The notes below the pieces were generated by a model. It saw only the letters and a program-made list of their open reading frames with translations. It had not been told where the DNA came from and searched no databases. DNA of 64,000 nucleotides. Source: Eucalyptus grandis (taxonomy: Eukaryota > Streptophyta > Magnoliopsida > Myrtales > Myrtaceae). The translations under genes were made by a program, and so were the position numbers. Each line of letters starts with the position of its first letter. Position 1 is the first letter of the stretch. Of this stretch, positions 1-13,089 are shown one piece after another. Where the stretch lies: contig NC_052613.1 in NCBI RefSeq assembly GCF_016545825.1, positions 37,769,790 through 37,833,789 on the forward strand. The letters run 5' to 3'.

Positions 1-716
1 TCTTAGAAGATCCATAACTTTTCAAAAGCATACATGAAATTCCAAATTAATATAGCAAAAAACCCAGTTCCCATCAAGCACCAGGAAGTGCATGTGAACG
101 ATAGTTTCCTGTCACCTCATATCATTTTAATGAAATTCTTTTGGAGAGAAAAAGAGAGGGAGAGAGAGGTCAGAGGTCTTAGTAAGGTGATTGTGAAATC
201 TTGCCGCTGCAGTTCATCACCCACGGAGATGAAAAGGTTAGACGTCCGTGTACGTGGATACCCCAGGCCCCCAGATCTGACGGCTAAAGTAAAAGTGAAA
301 CAAGATTGTGACAAAGGGGTGCTTTGTCTTATCAAAACCCTCGTTCCTTTCCTGGGTAGATGCAAGGTGTTGTTACCAGCTCCTTCCCAACCTCAAAAGG
401 CGCTAAATGCTCTGCTCTCTAGCATTGCCCCCGCACACTACCAGAATCACATACCATTTACTCACAACTGCAATTAAGATGGTCGTACAAACGGCTTGTA
501 AGTAGATCAAAACAGCATGCGCGTCTGCTTACTCCGTCGTGATGCTCATTTTACAGTTTGGAAGATCTAACATGAGGTTAATTCAAGCTGCACTTTAATA
601 TCTAGACTCTAGATTAGAGCTGTAATAACATCTGATCTGTTCTTGTGATTCTGGCTATAATGCGATGGGTCGAAAACAGTTTATCTAGAGCTTCTAATAT
701 AACCCAGACAAGAACA
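1..716. other. Region downstream of HYH
   Basis: This stretch lies 3' of the minus-strand HYH gene and probably includes its 3' untranslated region. Open frames here are short and show no family signature. I see no RNA gene or repeat. Confidence 0.5.
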
Positions 717-3679
717 CTATTGCTTTGAGTCTGCACTCTCGTCGACTTTAGGCCGGGTGTTCATGAGAATCTGGGATGGAAATAAAGAGTGACGGAATCA
801 GTAACTCATGGGATGCTTTCGAAAGGAAGGCATGAAGTACATCGCAGAACAGAAAGGATGGGGATGATCTGACCTTCCTGAGCATCATGTTTTCATTCAT
901 CAAAGTTGAGATCTTCTCCTCCAGCTTCACGTTGTTGTCTTGCAACTCGCGGGCTCTCGATTCCAGTTCATTGACGTACACCTTCTTCCTCTCGCGTGCT
1001 TGCTGAGCAGAGACTCTGTTCCTCAGTAACCTGGTATGATTAAAAAAAAAAAAAGATCTTTTAAGGCAACAAGCTTTTTCCTTAGGCTTAAATTCGACAT
1101 GTACTGGCCCAGCTCTTGGCAACCATAGTGAAATCGACTAGGAGAACGGCGCCAAAGAAACATAAACCACCACGAAAGCATCGTTGCATACATGATACTT
1201 AGTGACTAGGGTGGATACCTCATATTCAAAAGCTAGCAATTCACGCTATCAATCTTCCAAAGCCCCAATAGCTCAATTATCTCCTATGAACCATTTGTGT
1301 CAATGGACTCATTTGATCCAAAATTTGAGAAGATGTGTGTAATCCAAAAAGATTCATAAGTGATTGTTAATGGAGTTGAAGCTACCAGATTGTGAGGAGT
1401 CAGTATCAATTTATGCCTAAGATAGTTCCTCCAACCACATTTTCTAAACGAACTAGAGTCAATCGGAATTAATCTTGTAAGAGATCCGCTAAAGAATGGA
1501 TAGGTTTCAAATGATTCATATCGTCAAGTGTATGAATTCCTAACAATTTCAACAAAATCTTGCAATTTCTTATTTTACATGTTCAATTCAAATACTCTAT
1601 GTATTCCTCCATTCCTAGAGCATATTAAATGTACAGAAATGGATATTTCTTTCATTCGCTTTATCACTGGTCGAAAATCCCTATGCACTGCTGGATTGGC
1701 CTTATCAGCTCGCTTGAAAGGAGACCTAGCTCTTGCCCTAGAAACTGCTCTAGTGCTAGCCCTTTACTTTTGCTCTCTTCCGAGCTTACTTGCTGGATAG
1801 ATTGGCACATATGAATATGGTAGACATCCAGGGTAGGAATCGCTCCTTTCGCGTCGGTTCCTTGGACAAAATCAGTATGACAAGCCCACCAATCTCACTG
1901 TGGTCTAATGCTCTACTCGATAGAAAATGGATAAAAAAAAGAGGGTAGGATTCCCGTAGCTATCGTATAACATATGCATAGCGGTTGTCCAAGGAGCAAC
2001 TACAAATAAGAAAATCTTACCCTGGCAAGTCACGTATTGTACATTTACTTTAGCAGGTTTTTTTTTTTTCATTTTAAAAGGCTTTATTGACTCATTTCAT
2101 TTCATGGCTCAAAAGTTTAAATTAAATGATGGGTTTTATTATTCAAATCTTGTTGTTTGCTATTTTATACAAAAGAATCGTGCCTAATTCACGAATTTGT
2201 GAGACGATACCATGATTGATAGAGTGATCACTGATCCTAATCTCCGGAATGAATACTTTGTTATGAAATTACATTTGATGATGAGATTGGACCTGCAGAT
2301 TTACTTGTGATACGCTTCTCTATTAGCTCACTGCCAATCAGAATTAGTCTATTAACTGGGATTATTTTCTTCGACCGGGCCTCCTCAAGGCTATGAAAAC
2401 AAGATGAGGAACTTGACAATGAAAATGTCACCACTTTGACAAGAAGCAAGATTAAGTTGATACACTGTAATCGTGTTTAAATCCATGGCTAAACATTCTT
2501 TTGCCAGAAATGCAGCGCAAGTAGCTAGCAAAGTCATAACTCTGTACAGTGTGTCGACTCAATTGATGCATCGAAGTAAGCAACTAAGGTTGCTTTGCCA
2601 CTAGATTTTACTAAGGAATGACTCAGAGCAGATCACTGAACTAAGCAAAACCAGCAGAATCTATGATCCGCACAGAGCAAAAAGGGACATACCTCTTGAG
2701 CCTCTTATACTCCTTGTCAACAGGGTTCCGTCCCCTCCGTCGCTTCCCGGGAATCGCCGTCTGAGCCTGATCAGCTTCTTGTTGCTCACTGACATGGACA
2801 TTACTGTTCCCCGTAGAATTCACAGCCGGTCGAGCCTCCATGTCCGGAACCGTGAACAAGTCCTCGTCGTTTTCCTCTGAACCCAGCAGAATCATCAAAA
2901 AAAGAAACAGAATTTTCCAGCACAAAAATGAAATTCTAGCATCGATTATATGCACACTACCATTGCCGATTAGGCATATATATATATTGGTCAAGCGACA
3001 ATACATGTTAGATTTCAAATGCATATTGCTTGCACTACTCTCTCTAATACCCAAAATTACCGAAGCCAATTAGTTGTGCAATGTCCAACATGGCATCAAA
3101 ACCAGTAGAGTTCATGTCAACTCCTTCGATTCACCCAATATTCCGATCTCATTGTTTAACAAGTTTTAGAAATCGACACACAGGGCCATCAAGATGATCC
3201 GTGGATACCAACCGTACTCTAAACTAGAACACTCCTCTTCTCATAGACCTGCTGCTACTGCAATTACATGGGCGGTCCATTCTCTTCCATGCATATACAC
3301 AAACCTGTGCTCCGATTATGAGTCAGTGAGAGATTATTCAGGTGCTCGGAAAGAGCTGAACACCCATATTATCCAAACAGCACTAATACAAAACAAGAAA
3401 CCCGAAAAATCCCATCACCAAAAGGGTCCTAACCCAATAGCCAAGAAACGGCAACAAGAGGAGGAAAAAAAACGGAAGACAAGGAAAATTCAATGACAGA
3501 AGTAATAATCACAGACCTCTCTTGTTCTTCTTCTTGAGGGCGCAAGAAGGAGAGGTGAGATCATTCCCATCTTGCCTGGTCCGCCAAGAAGAAGAGGAAG
3601 ACGATCCTGTTGGCTCCATTCCCACCTGGACCGAAGCTACGTCGACTTTGCCGCCGTCTCCATGCCTTTGCGCAGACAT
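717..3679 (-). CDS. HYH: HYH-like bZIP transcription factor (HY5 homolog)
   Basis: This is a bZIP factor of the HY5/HYH group, which binds G-box/ACE elements in light-regulated promoters and is targeted by COP1 in darkness. I read four exons: 3517-3679, 2693-2876, 874-1030 and 717-770, all with GT-AG borders and consistent phase, giving 185 residues. The ATG at 3679 opens [11 protein letters not shown] and a serine-rich stretch. Exon 2 starts the acidic motif [11 protein letters not shown] (about residues 58-68), the COP1-interacting VP motif of this family, then [17 protein letters not shown]. Exon 3 holds the basic region NRVSAQQAR (N120 to R128, the standard N-x7-R spacing) and the leucine zipper. 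The protein ends [17 protein letters not shown]. The VPDME motif, the RNPVDKEY stretch and the NTRPK tail match HYH better than HY5. Intron 2 is long (about 1.7 kb). Confidence 0.95.
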
Positions 3680-6600
3680 TTTCCGCGAGCTCCGCCTCAG
3701 TGTTTGTCAACGATGCGACGGTAATGGCATTCCAAACTCCACAGTCTATTCATCTTTTTTTCTTTTTTTTTTTTTGAGCATTTATTTCTTACTGTGGAAG
3801 AAGTCACTGTTCGTGTTTTGTGGAGCGTGGGAGGGAGGGAGAGTTTGGCTCAAGAACGAACACGTTGATGCATGGAGAGCCGCCACTTTCGCTTCAGCTA
3901 CTGCTCTTGTCACTTCCCTTTCATATTAATCCAGAATCCAAAGTACGTCCACTGTTTAAATTTGCTTTTCATTTTCTTGCTTGGAACTTACGACGTGCTT
4001 ATAAATAGCTCGTAAAATCCAAATGATAACTCTATTTTAGATATAATATTTTTTACTAATTTAAGCTTGATATTTGCTAAGTTTTGATCAATTTTTAGTG
4101 AATTTATTTGCTACACATGTAATTTTATTTAATTTTATAGGAAACATGACTTTTGGGACCATATGCATCATTTGCAGAAGACATGAGGATCAATATGGAA
4201 TTTTCCAATATGTTTGTGCAGAGTAATCCCTATGCCTCAATATTTTTCAGAATATTTGAATATCTCTAATGATATTTTAATATATTTAAGGATATCTCAG
4301 TATTTTCCAGAATATCTCATCTTGAAGAAAAAATCAGTTAAGACAAAAAATTTGGTGAATTTGACCATAATTGAGGCTAGATTCAAAGAAAATCAACGAT
4401 ATGAATCTTAAGAAGATAAACTCCTAATTTGCCAAAAGTCCTATTCAAAACTTAATGGGAAGCTGACCTAGAGTAGATTTTTGGAGGCCTATATAAACAC
4501 ATATTATACTGCACATTTCGATTTTTGGGAGGAGCTAGGAGTCGCTATCAAATTGTAGGTTTTCTTAGTTAGCTTTTATGTTTCTATTTTATTAGTGGGA
4601 TTGGTGCATGTCGAGGAGAGAAAGGAGGCAAACCTTAACATATTTGTGACTCAAATTGGTGAACTTGTTTTAATTTAGCATTATGCTTTTTTTTTTTTTT
4701 TTTTAAATTTTCATTGTTAGTTTAGCTTTAATTATGTTTAAAATTTCTTTTTTAAGAGCCACAATGGATCTTAACCATGATTGATTGATTTTCAAAACTT
4801 ATTTATTCGATATAATTGTTTTGATTGTAGCATTCTCTATCATGATCTTAATGCTTTTAGAAGTTTGACCAACTTTTAAATGATTTTTTATGTATGCTTG
4901 ATACTGGGTGGAGACTTTGTTTATGAGCACTAGTGATATAGAACCATAAATTAAATCTAGGTCAAGGTACACTAGATTGTTTGTGTGGTTGCGGTAGTAG
5001 ATCAAGGTTAGGACTACTTAGATTAAATCCGAGAATTTCTATAAGAGCTTAATGCTTGTAGATAATTCACGTGAGGTTAGTATGGGTTGACATATCTAAT
5101 TGAGGATTATTAGATTGAGGTCGGCTTATAATCTAACTTAGGGAAATTTTATCAACACAATTGGGAGTTAATTTGTTGCATGAGAAGTTAAGAGAATTAA
5201 TTATGAGTGATTACTTGAAGTTGGATGCTCTAATGCTTTGTGATCTTGGTTAAAATCTTAAAAATTGCCTTGTTAATTTTCGGTTTACTTTAGATGAGGT
5301 TTATTTTGCAATTTTAATTAGCTTTTGAATTCTTTAGGTTTCGGCTATTTTATACTATAGCCCTTTAATTAGTTTAGTTCACTTTTTACTTGCCTTTTCA
5401 ACTAGGTTAGTTAAATCTTTGGATTAATTACCTTTGGTAAGTAATTGGATAATTATAAACAACTTTGGTGAGAATGATATTCACTCATTATTTTATTATT
5501 TGAAGATATTGGACACTTACAATTCACCTAACACAAAATAAGTAGGAAATAACAGTTGAGTGATGTCTAGGTCAATTTTCACATCAACCCACTCCATCGT
5601 TGATCCGTGAAAAGACCTCTTGCCTATGATATTTGTTTTGACTTTTGGGCTTGTGCTAGGAGAACTCCAATGTTTTAGTGATGTTTCTTCATGAATTATT
5701 TGGAGCATAGGCCATCCCAAAAATGTTGCAATGTAATAAAGCAAATAATAATGGTGGAGGCAAGAACAATTATTCACATAAAAAATTTAGAAAGGTTTCG
5801 TTTGTTCACAAAAAATAAATATTTTTCAAAATATTTTTCTAAAAATAATCGCTTGTATCAATTAAAAAATGAATGTACGTGGAATATTTTATTGACTAAT
5901 TATTTCAAACAATACATATAATCATTTTAAGGAAAATATCTTTTAAATTATTAATTTTTGGTGAAATATACATGATTCAACACAATCTTACATTAAAAAG
6001 TCTAAATTGTCCCTTCTTACAAACCCAATTTAGCATAATGTTTAGGGTTTGGCTATTTGGTTTTTAGTTGCTTTTTAGTGTTTTTGATAAGTAGGAGAAT
6101 TTAAGATTTCGGGATTGAGGCTTTTGAAAAGAAATTGCATTTAAATAGGGACATAAAGATATTTCAAGTCAACCTAGCAAGAGTTTCGACAGGGACTTTT
6201 GATGGTATTTTAGTAACTTGATACTTAGTTTGGACGCAATTCTTATTTTAGCATGTCGGGTGTCTGAATGCCTTGCCCCCCTCAATTTTCAACGGATGTT
6301 TTTCTTCCTGACTGAATACAAGAGATGACATTAAGGAGTCCCATCTGTTAGGGATTCTTCCCTTTATTCTTTTCCATTAAACTTTTTAATGATTTGCTGA
6401 GATTCATGCATTTAAATAAGGACATAAAGATATTTAAAGTGAATATCCAGAGTGGACTCTCAAGGTAATGCATGTTTTTGGTGATTCTCCAGTTTAGAAT
6501 TTTTTAACCGTTTTTGTTATTCTTTGTTGCGGTCGTGATTTTTACTGCAAAAAGAGAAGAAATGAAGGTAGAAATAAGTTTCGGGCTTTGGCTCGGATTG

Positions 6601-7100
6601 GCCCTAGAGTAGCCCCGTCACCATTCGATCCTAGCCGAAGTGCGCACCAATTGATGAAGTGGTACAACCCCGTGCCAATTCAGAAACCCGTACGGCCCGA
6701 TCCCATACTCGATCTGCCTTCCGTTTCATTACTTTATAAACTCCAATCACGCTCGATAAACTCATGAACATGCTCTCATCATACGATTTTGCAAAGAGAC
6801 ATTTTCGCTCTCACGAAGGTCGGTCTGTCTCAAACCCTCCGGACAATACAGCCTCAGCGCCGTCTTTGTTTAAGATAAAATCAAGGAAACCTAGTACCGA
6901 GGTTTTCTATTCAGCCCGCGTGCGTGCAAATTTTGCCTTCATTCGATAGGACCGTTGCGTTCCTGCAGCTGCCGCTTGGAGTGATCTCCCTCGCGCGCGG
7001 GTCTCTCTCTCTCTCTTTCGCTCTCTGTTTCTTTCCCACCATCGAGCAAGAGAAGAGAACGAAGCACAGAAGAAATATACTTTGAAGTCTTGCATATTCG
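3680..7100. other. HYH-BSH intergenic region with both upstream regions
   Basis: These 3.4 kb separate two divergently transcribed genes and must hold both promoters. The DNA is AT-rich. A CACGTG G-box core is at 5068-5073. Around 5790-5960 there is an AT-rich stretch resembling the terminal-inverted-repeat element at 20.84 kb, probably a truncated copy. A CT run at about 6998-7022 just upstream of the BSH start looks like a plant 5' untranslated pyrimidine tract. I see no further gene. Confidence 0.5.
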
Positions 7101-10100
7101 ATGCCAATGAAACCCCTGCCTTCTTCTTCCTCGCGAGTCCCCGTCAAGTTCAGGATGTGAGTTATAGTGCTCTTTTCTTTCTTGTTCTCTCAGTACGAAT
7201 CTTGGGTATCTTTCAATTAGTGCTCTTTCGGACGTGGGGAGGCTGAATCGGTCCTGAAAATTGAAACCCTTCATTTTTTTTTTCTGGGTTTGCCCACGAA
7301 AGCCCGACGGCTGATAATTTGGTGCCGATCCGGCTGGACATTGAAATCGACGGCCAGCGGTATAGAGATGCGTTCACTTGGAACCCTTCAGGTACTTTTC
7401 TTTTGATTTTCAATCTTGGTTTTGTTCTGAGATTTCGAAATCTTGAAGTTGGTTTCCTTTCTGAATTGGGTCATAAATCGAGCGACTTGAAGAGGGTTGA
7501 AGGTGGTTGAAGCTCGATAAAGGGTGTCTTGGATTTGTGCAGGTTATGTTTGTTGTGTCGAAGCTACGACTAAAGGTGACTGGAAGAAAATAAGTAAATG
7601 TATCTCCGTAGGCTGGAAATGAGTACAGTCACTCAACTGGAAAAACATGAGATTTCTTGAGAATCATATCACTGGCTTTTCCGAATTGGCTTTAGCAGAA
7701 TTAGCCTTCTTGCAGTTATGGTGAACCTCAAATTGTATCCCCATGAAGGGAATGCTGAAGTTGAAAAAACAACCTAATCATTCGAATCCTTGTTGTGGCA
7801 TCTATAAATTATATGCCCTCTACTTGAATCATAACGACTTACTTCAATTTTGCCCCTCTCCCCCCATAGTATACGTGTAAGAACTACAGATTATTCAACA
7901 ATTTTGATCTATAGTGCTTGTGTATATTGGTATGTCAAATTTGACATCCTTTTCCATTTACCACTTTAAGTGGCTTTTGGAAACTGACCTTTTATTGACT
8001 GTAGTGTGCGACCCTTGCAGCTAATTCTACATTGGTGTGAAGTGAACTAATAAATTTTGTGGACAAGTAGTTGTATTTCTCTCATGTGCTTTTTCCATTT
8101 TATATTTTTGATGGTGTAGATCCTGATTCGGAGGTGGTAGTGTTTGCGAAGAGAACGGTGAAAGACTTGAAGCTTCCTCCAGCATTCGTAACACAAATTG
8201 CTCAGTCCATTCAAGTAAGCAAACTATGGCAGTATTGCCTTTCATTTGGTTATATTGAGACATTTGTCCAAGATTTAACATAAATATTTGTCGATTGGCA
8301 TTGTAACCAGTCTCAGTTGGCCGACTTTCGCTCATATGAGGGCCAGGACATGTTCGCTGGAGAGAAAATTGTGCCAATTAAGGTTCTTCCCATTCACTTA
8401 TATTTAAGCGGCGATTTATCTGTTTGGATGATAAGATGCTATTCAAGCATGACAGTTCCTTTCTTATTTTTCTTTTCAGCTTGATATGCGAGTGAATCAG
8501 ACTCTTGTAAGAGACCAGTTTTTGTGGGTAAGGTTAAGAATCTGCCTATAGCATTGTAAGGCTGATGTGGTACTTGCCTTGCTGTCTTAGTTGTCTTTGA
8601 GTCTCACACTTTTTGTAGTGATTTTGATCTTGATGGATTTCAGGATTTGAACAATTTTGAAAGTGATCCTGAGGAGTTTGCTAGAACATTCTGTAGAGAT
8701 ATGGATATTCAAGACCCAGAAGTTGGGGTAAGAGAAATTAGTCTACAATGGCAGCTTGATCAATTAAAGATGAATTTGCCAGATATAAATGTGCATATGA
8801 TAATGTAGGGCCGCAATAAGGAAGATAAATGAAACAAAGAGAGAGAGATGTGGAGTAATTGTCTGAAGTATTTACATCTAATTGACTGCAAGTTGATATA
8901 GTTTAGGCCTGATCCAAATATGCTTTTAAGGAGATGGAATTTTAGATTATTTCAATATTCCTGATTACCCAAAATGGAAAAAACCATGTACAAAAGGAGA
9001 TCTCTTTGCTGCAAAAAACTTTTGGCTTGATAAAACATGATTTTCTATTTTAAAACTCTCTCTCTCTCACACACACACACATGTGCGTGTGTGCGCACAA
9101 ATATATTCATTAGTTGCATTTTCATCATGGCAATATACCAAGTGTTGTTTGTTTCTTTTCGTGCAGCCAGCAATTGCCTTTGCAATTAGGGAACAACTGT
9201 ATGAGGTAATCTTTATGTGCCTTGATGATCTGTTACATGTCTTTTCCTGCTTTCTTGGTTTGTGTTGAATGTGAAGAATTGTTTTAATGCATAAACATGA
9301 TGTCTAATGTGTCAGATTGCTATTCACAATGTCACTTCAGCCAGAGAAAGCAGAGTAAGCAAGAAGGGTCGCCGGGGTTTTGAATATGTTCCAGCCAGGT
9401 TGGTCACTCACATCCTGTTTTCCCTGTGGTGTCATCCCAAAATTGCTTCCAAGTGCAATATTGATGCATTGTTTCTTGCTCATTCTCTCTCTCTCTCTCT
9501 CTCCCCCCTGGGACAGTAAAGCAGGTGGTATCTCATTGGACTTGGTTAAATATTTCGGACACAAAACAAGTGTGGTCCGGTAAGTCTTTTATCCTCAAGG
9601 TAGTTCATGTAAGGAACCTTTTCTGTTCCAATCCACATTTATGTCATGTTGAAATGTGTTCCACAGTTTTGTATGTCCAGTTAGTATCCAAAATCCCTCA
9701 TTTGACTGAGATCTGACTGCACTGTATTAGCTTGTTGGTCCCACAAAGATTAGAGTATATGTTCTTTTCCAAATCCTTTTAATTGGCACTGGAATTTTCA
9801 CTAACTGCCCCTTTATTACTTGTTTAGATAGACTGTACTTCTTTAAAATGTCAAAATCTTTAATCAATGTTGCTCTAATCACTACTTAGGTTTGTGGGAC
9901 TGATTGATTCGATTTCTTAGATATCCTTGCAAGCTGCCTTTGAGCAAGATTTTCACCATTCTCTTCTAGAGACCTGCCGGAAATAAATAAATGCCTAACA
10001 AAGAGAAAAGTCACCTGTCCTCTGTTCCTTCTGCTTTAATGGAGCAAAATTGATAAGATTAGATAGCAACCATAATGAGGTCTTTTCTAAACACGTCACT

Positions 10101-10582
10101 GTCATTTCCTTGTATCCAACTCAATCCTTCAAAGCTCTTGATCAGACCTTGCATTGTCACCTGATTTTGAAGCTATCAAGAAGGAGCTCTTCCATTTTTA
10201 TCTGAGATTAGGAATGGTAAGCAAACGGTCTTCTGAGCTTTGGAAACTAACCAAAGTGCATTTTATGATATTGGCATGAAGCAATGACTAAAAAGCTCTG
10301 CTTTAATGGGTCTACTGCTGGCAATTATCTCTATGGTGTCAAGAACTCGTCCCCTCTTACTTGACAACCGGTTCAATTGTGGTTGCTGAATCATTATTGT
10401 CTATGTTTCCAGTTGATGATTGGAAATTCTCATAATTTTGGCAAGGAAGGTACTTATGGTGTTTGGTCCCTTTATGCTTCAGGAAAAGGAAAGATTGGGA
10501 TGCATTCGAGCCCATTGTTGATATACTCTCGAGCGAGGAAGTAGATGCGCTTGAAGCGAGGGAAGGGAAGACAACTCGGTGA
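7101..10582 (+). CDS. BSH: SNF5/INI1-type SWI/SNF chromatin remodelling subunit (BUSHY)
   Basis: BSH is the plant SNF5/INI1 core subunit of SWI/SNF ATP-dependent chromatin remodelling complexes and acts in the nucleus. I read ten exons: 7101-7156, 7303-7391, 8120-8214, 8311-8382, 8480-8527, 8644-8727, 9167-9205, 9316-9398, 9517-9579 and 10483-10582. All have GT-AG borders, phases agree throughout, and the product is 242 residues, the usual length for plant BSH. The SNF5 domain covers nearly the whole protein, with the signature stretches [65 protein letters not shown] and [14 protein letters not shown]. The C-terminus, [18 protein letters not shown], is also typical. The start is the first ATG in frame upstream of the conserved PVKFR stretch; a second in-frame ATG follows two codons later. 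No defects are seen. Confidence 0.97.
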
Positions 10583-11866
10583 TGCATTAGTGACATTGTG
10601 CGTTAATTATCAAAACGAATGCTAGATGATACATTCTAGAGGCTACCTGTTTATTCTTGAGAAGAGATTTTCTGTTCAATTCACTGTGCATAAAGTCCAT
10701 TATGTTGGCTAAGCTCAAAACTGGACGAAGATCAAATCACTGAATGAAGATCCTCTTAGATGAGCCATTTCATTGGCTTTGGACTTTCGATCATCTGTTC
10801 TTGCAATTTTGGGCAGAGAGCCAAATCTACTTTCACATTTTTCATGCACTGCTCTGTTCTCTTTTGCTTTGCTTTCGAAAACTTAAGTGCGCCTTTGGCT
10901 CTGTGTTTAACATCCATGTCCAGTTTATATGTGTCTGTCTTTGGTTTTATCCGCCATGATGCTAATCCCGGCCATGGCTAAGTTGGTAATTGGCTTTGTG
11001 CATATTAGGCAGGCCGAAGGTGCATATTCCGAAGATTAGTTCGGTACTCATTTCGAGGGGAACGTGTGAGACAGAAAACATACTGTATATGTATTTATTA
11101 ATTTATATGCGTGTGTATGTATGTATGTGCACACATGCGTACGTGATTAATATATTTTCTTTGGTTCAACTATCAAAATACTTTCTAAAAATGAAAGGAG
11201 AGCAACTCCACGCTTTCTGGTGAGGAGTTGTCTCTGTCTGGTCCGGCACTCATCTTATCATCACAATTCCTCACCATACGAGCTGATCGTGTGGGGCTAC
11301 GCAATTCAATCTTTGCATATGCATGTTTCATGCACGGAAGATAAGGACTTCCATGAATCATTTAAGGTGGACTTGGGACCATGAGCAATTATGGCCCAAA
11401 AAAGACAAAAAACGATGATACAAAAGAGAAGAAAAGGAAAAAGCAAAGAGAGCATTCATCCGTGCATCAAAGACATAAATTTCTCCATTAAAATCTCGCC
11501 ATGATCTTCACACTAATCATGGGGATTCTTTCCCTAATCACCTAACTTGACTCCAACAACAACAAAACCAGCCAGAAGAAAAGAAAAATCATCAGCGAAA
11601 TCAGGCACTAGAAGCCTAGAAGGAGGCGCATCTCCCTCCCTCCCTCCCTCCCTCCCTCTCTCTGTTTTTCAGTTTTTTGTCCTTGTTTCTCCTTCATTTG
11701 GGTTCATCTTGCCACCCTTTCAGGAACACACCCACAAGGCGAATACAAAGCACAGCATGTACATGTGGATTTGCAAGATTAACTCGAAAACACTACTACA
11801 TACACAAAATTCACATAAGGGCGATTTGGTGGGTTGGGGCATTGGAGAGAGGGAGAGAGAGGCTAA
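10583..11866. other. BSH 3' region and intergenic DNA
   Basis: This stretch holds the BSH 3' untranslated region and the space up to the convergent small gene. A (TCCC)n run lies at about 11633-11658 and a purine tract GGGAGAGAGAGG at 11851-11862. No supported gene is present. Confidence 0.5.
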
Positions 11867-12237
11867 TCAAGAAGTCATGTTGCAATGTGTAGCCTTGGAC
11901 TTGTCCAAGATCGACCACATCACTTGAACATCCTCGTACGCGCACGCCATCACCTCACCCTGCAGATCCACCACGCTCTTCTCCTGCCCTGCAAGTGAGA
12001 GAGCACAGAAGCATCGTCAAGCCAATGAAGCGAACCCTCCTGATAAAGCTTCATTAGGTGACCCTAAAATTCAAGATGAGTATCTTTTGATAAACTAAAT
12101 TTAACCGACGGGGAACACAGATTTCGAGAGAGAGGTTCTTGTTTACCTTCTTGGGACTTCTTCTCTTTTGGTTGTTGGTTGAAGAAAGTGCAGGCTTTCT
12201 TAAATGGGGTGGTGATGGTTTTCTTCCAAGAAGCCAT
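11867..12237 (-). CDS. Small conserved plant protein of unknown function (70 residues)
   Basis: I read two exons, 12147-12237 and 11867-11988, joined across a GT-AG intron in phase 1, giving 70 residues. The N-terminus, MASWKKTITTPFKKACTFFN, is basic and aromatic. The C-terminal half contains VVDLQGEVMACAYEDVQVMW followed by SILDKSKATHC. I recall very similar short proteins in other eudicots, but I know of no defined function. No signal peptide or membrane segment is evident; the compact hydrophobic and basic N-terminus could associate with a membrane or a partner. The upstream (5') side has AG repeats at 12296-12328 and 12447-12470. The gene is convergent with BSH. The splice model restores a sensible conserved frame, so I trust the gene more than any role. 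Confidence 0.8.
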
Positions 12238-13089
12238 TTTCTGAGGACTTCCTTGTGTTTCTACAGGAACAATATATACACAATAATGTGTGAGAGAAGA
12301 GAGAGAGAGAGAGAGGAGAGAGAGTGAGGGGCAAGATCCGTGAGATGAGCTTAGAGGAACATCACTCCTTTTTTTTATAAATTTCCTTATCTCAAAGGTT
12401 AAGAAGCGCGACCAGTGAGTGTGCACATGGTGGGAAGCTACTCAGAGAGAGAGAGAGAGAGAGGAGAGAGAGCCAAACATGTGATTCATTTTAATATCTT
12501 CTGTCCGACTGTGACGTATAAGAAGATGGACCTCTCACTTCTCCTCCCCCACTCCTCCTCTCTGCCATATGAAGTCAAGAGATCACCTTTTCATGTCTTT
12601 TACCCGTTAGCTTCCATCATTGTCCTTCTAGTTCCATCTCCACAATCATGACATCTTTGATCTGAAGTTATACATACTACATAGATTTTCTTTTGAGGGC
12701 AACATGGATCTGCTTGCTTTGAACTGTAGTTAGAGTTTACAATTTTATCGGACCTCAATTCGGTAAATCCGTGGGATTTTACGATCTTCATTTTTATTCT
12801 CTAATCAATACTCTTAGGATCCCGATGTTGAAAATTTCTCATGCCACGTGTCACTAACCGTTGTGTCTATGACAGGGTAGAATAAAAGTTGAGTCGGAAA
12901 TTTGAGATACAATTCAAAGTCCCTAAAGGGATTGGCAAAAAAAAAAGTACCATTAGGCATGTTGGTGCCACGGGCATGGATCTACAATAAAAATCATTGG
13001 CAGGTTCTTGATTTTCTTTCACATTAGAGGCTCATGTGACTTCCACATGTTTTGGCATGAAAGCGAAGACTGAATTGGACAGGGTTATC

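Noticed and set aside
34..477. Forward open frame of 147 codons at the left edge
   Set aside because: No family signature, it lies 3' of HYH, and its composition looks random.
717..3679. Naming the bZIP gene HY5
   Set aside because: The VPDME motif, the RNPVDKEY stretch and the NTRPK tail fit HYH better; HY5 has a different linker and C-terminus.
3194..3929. Two forward frames of 100 and 135 codons overlapping HYH exon 1 and intron 1
   Set aside because: They are antisense shadows of HYH coding and intron sequence without recognisable motifs.
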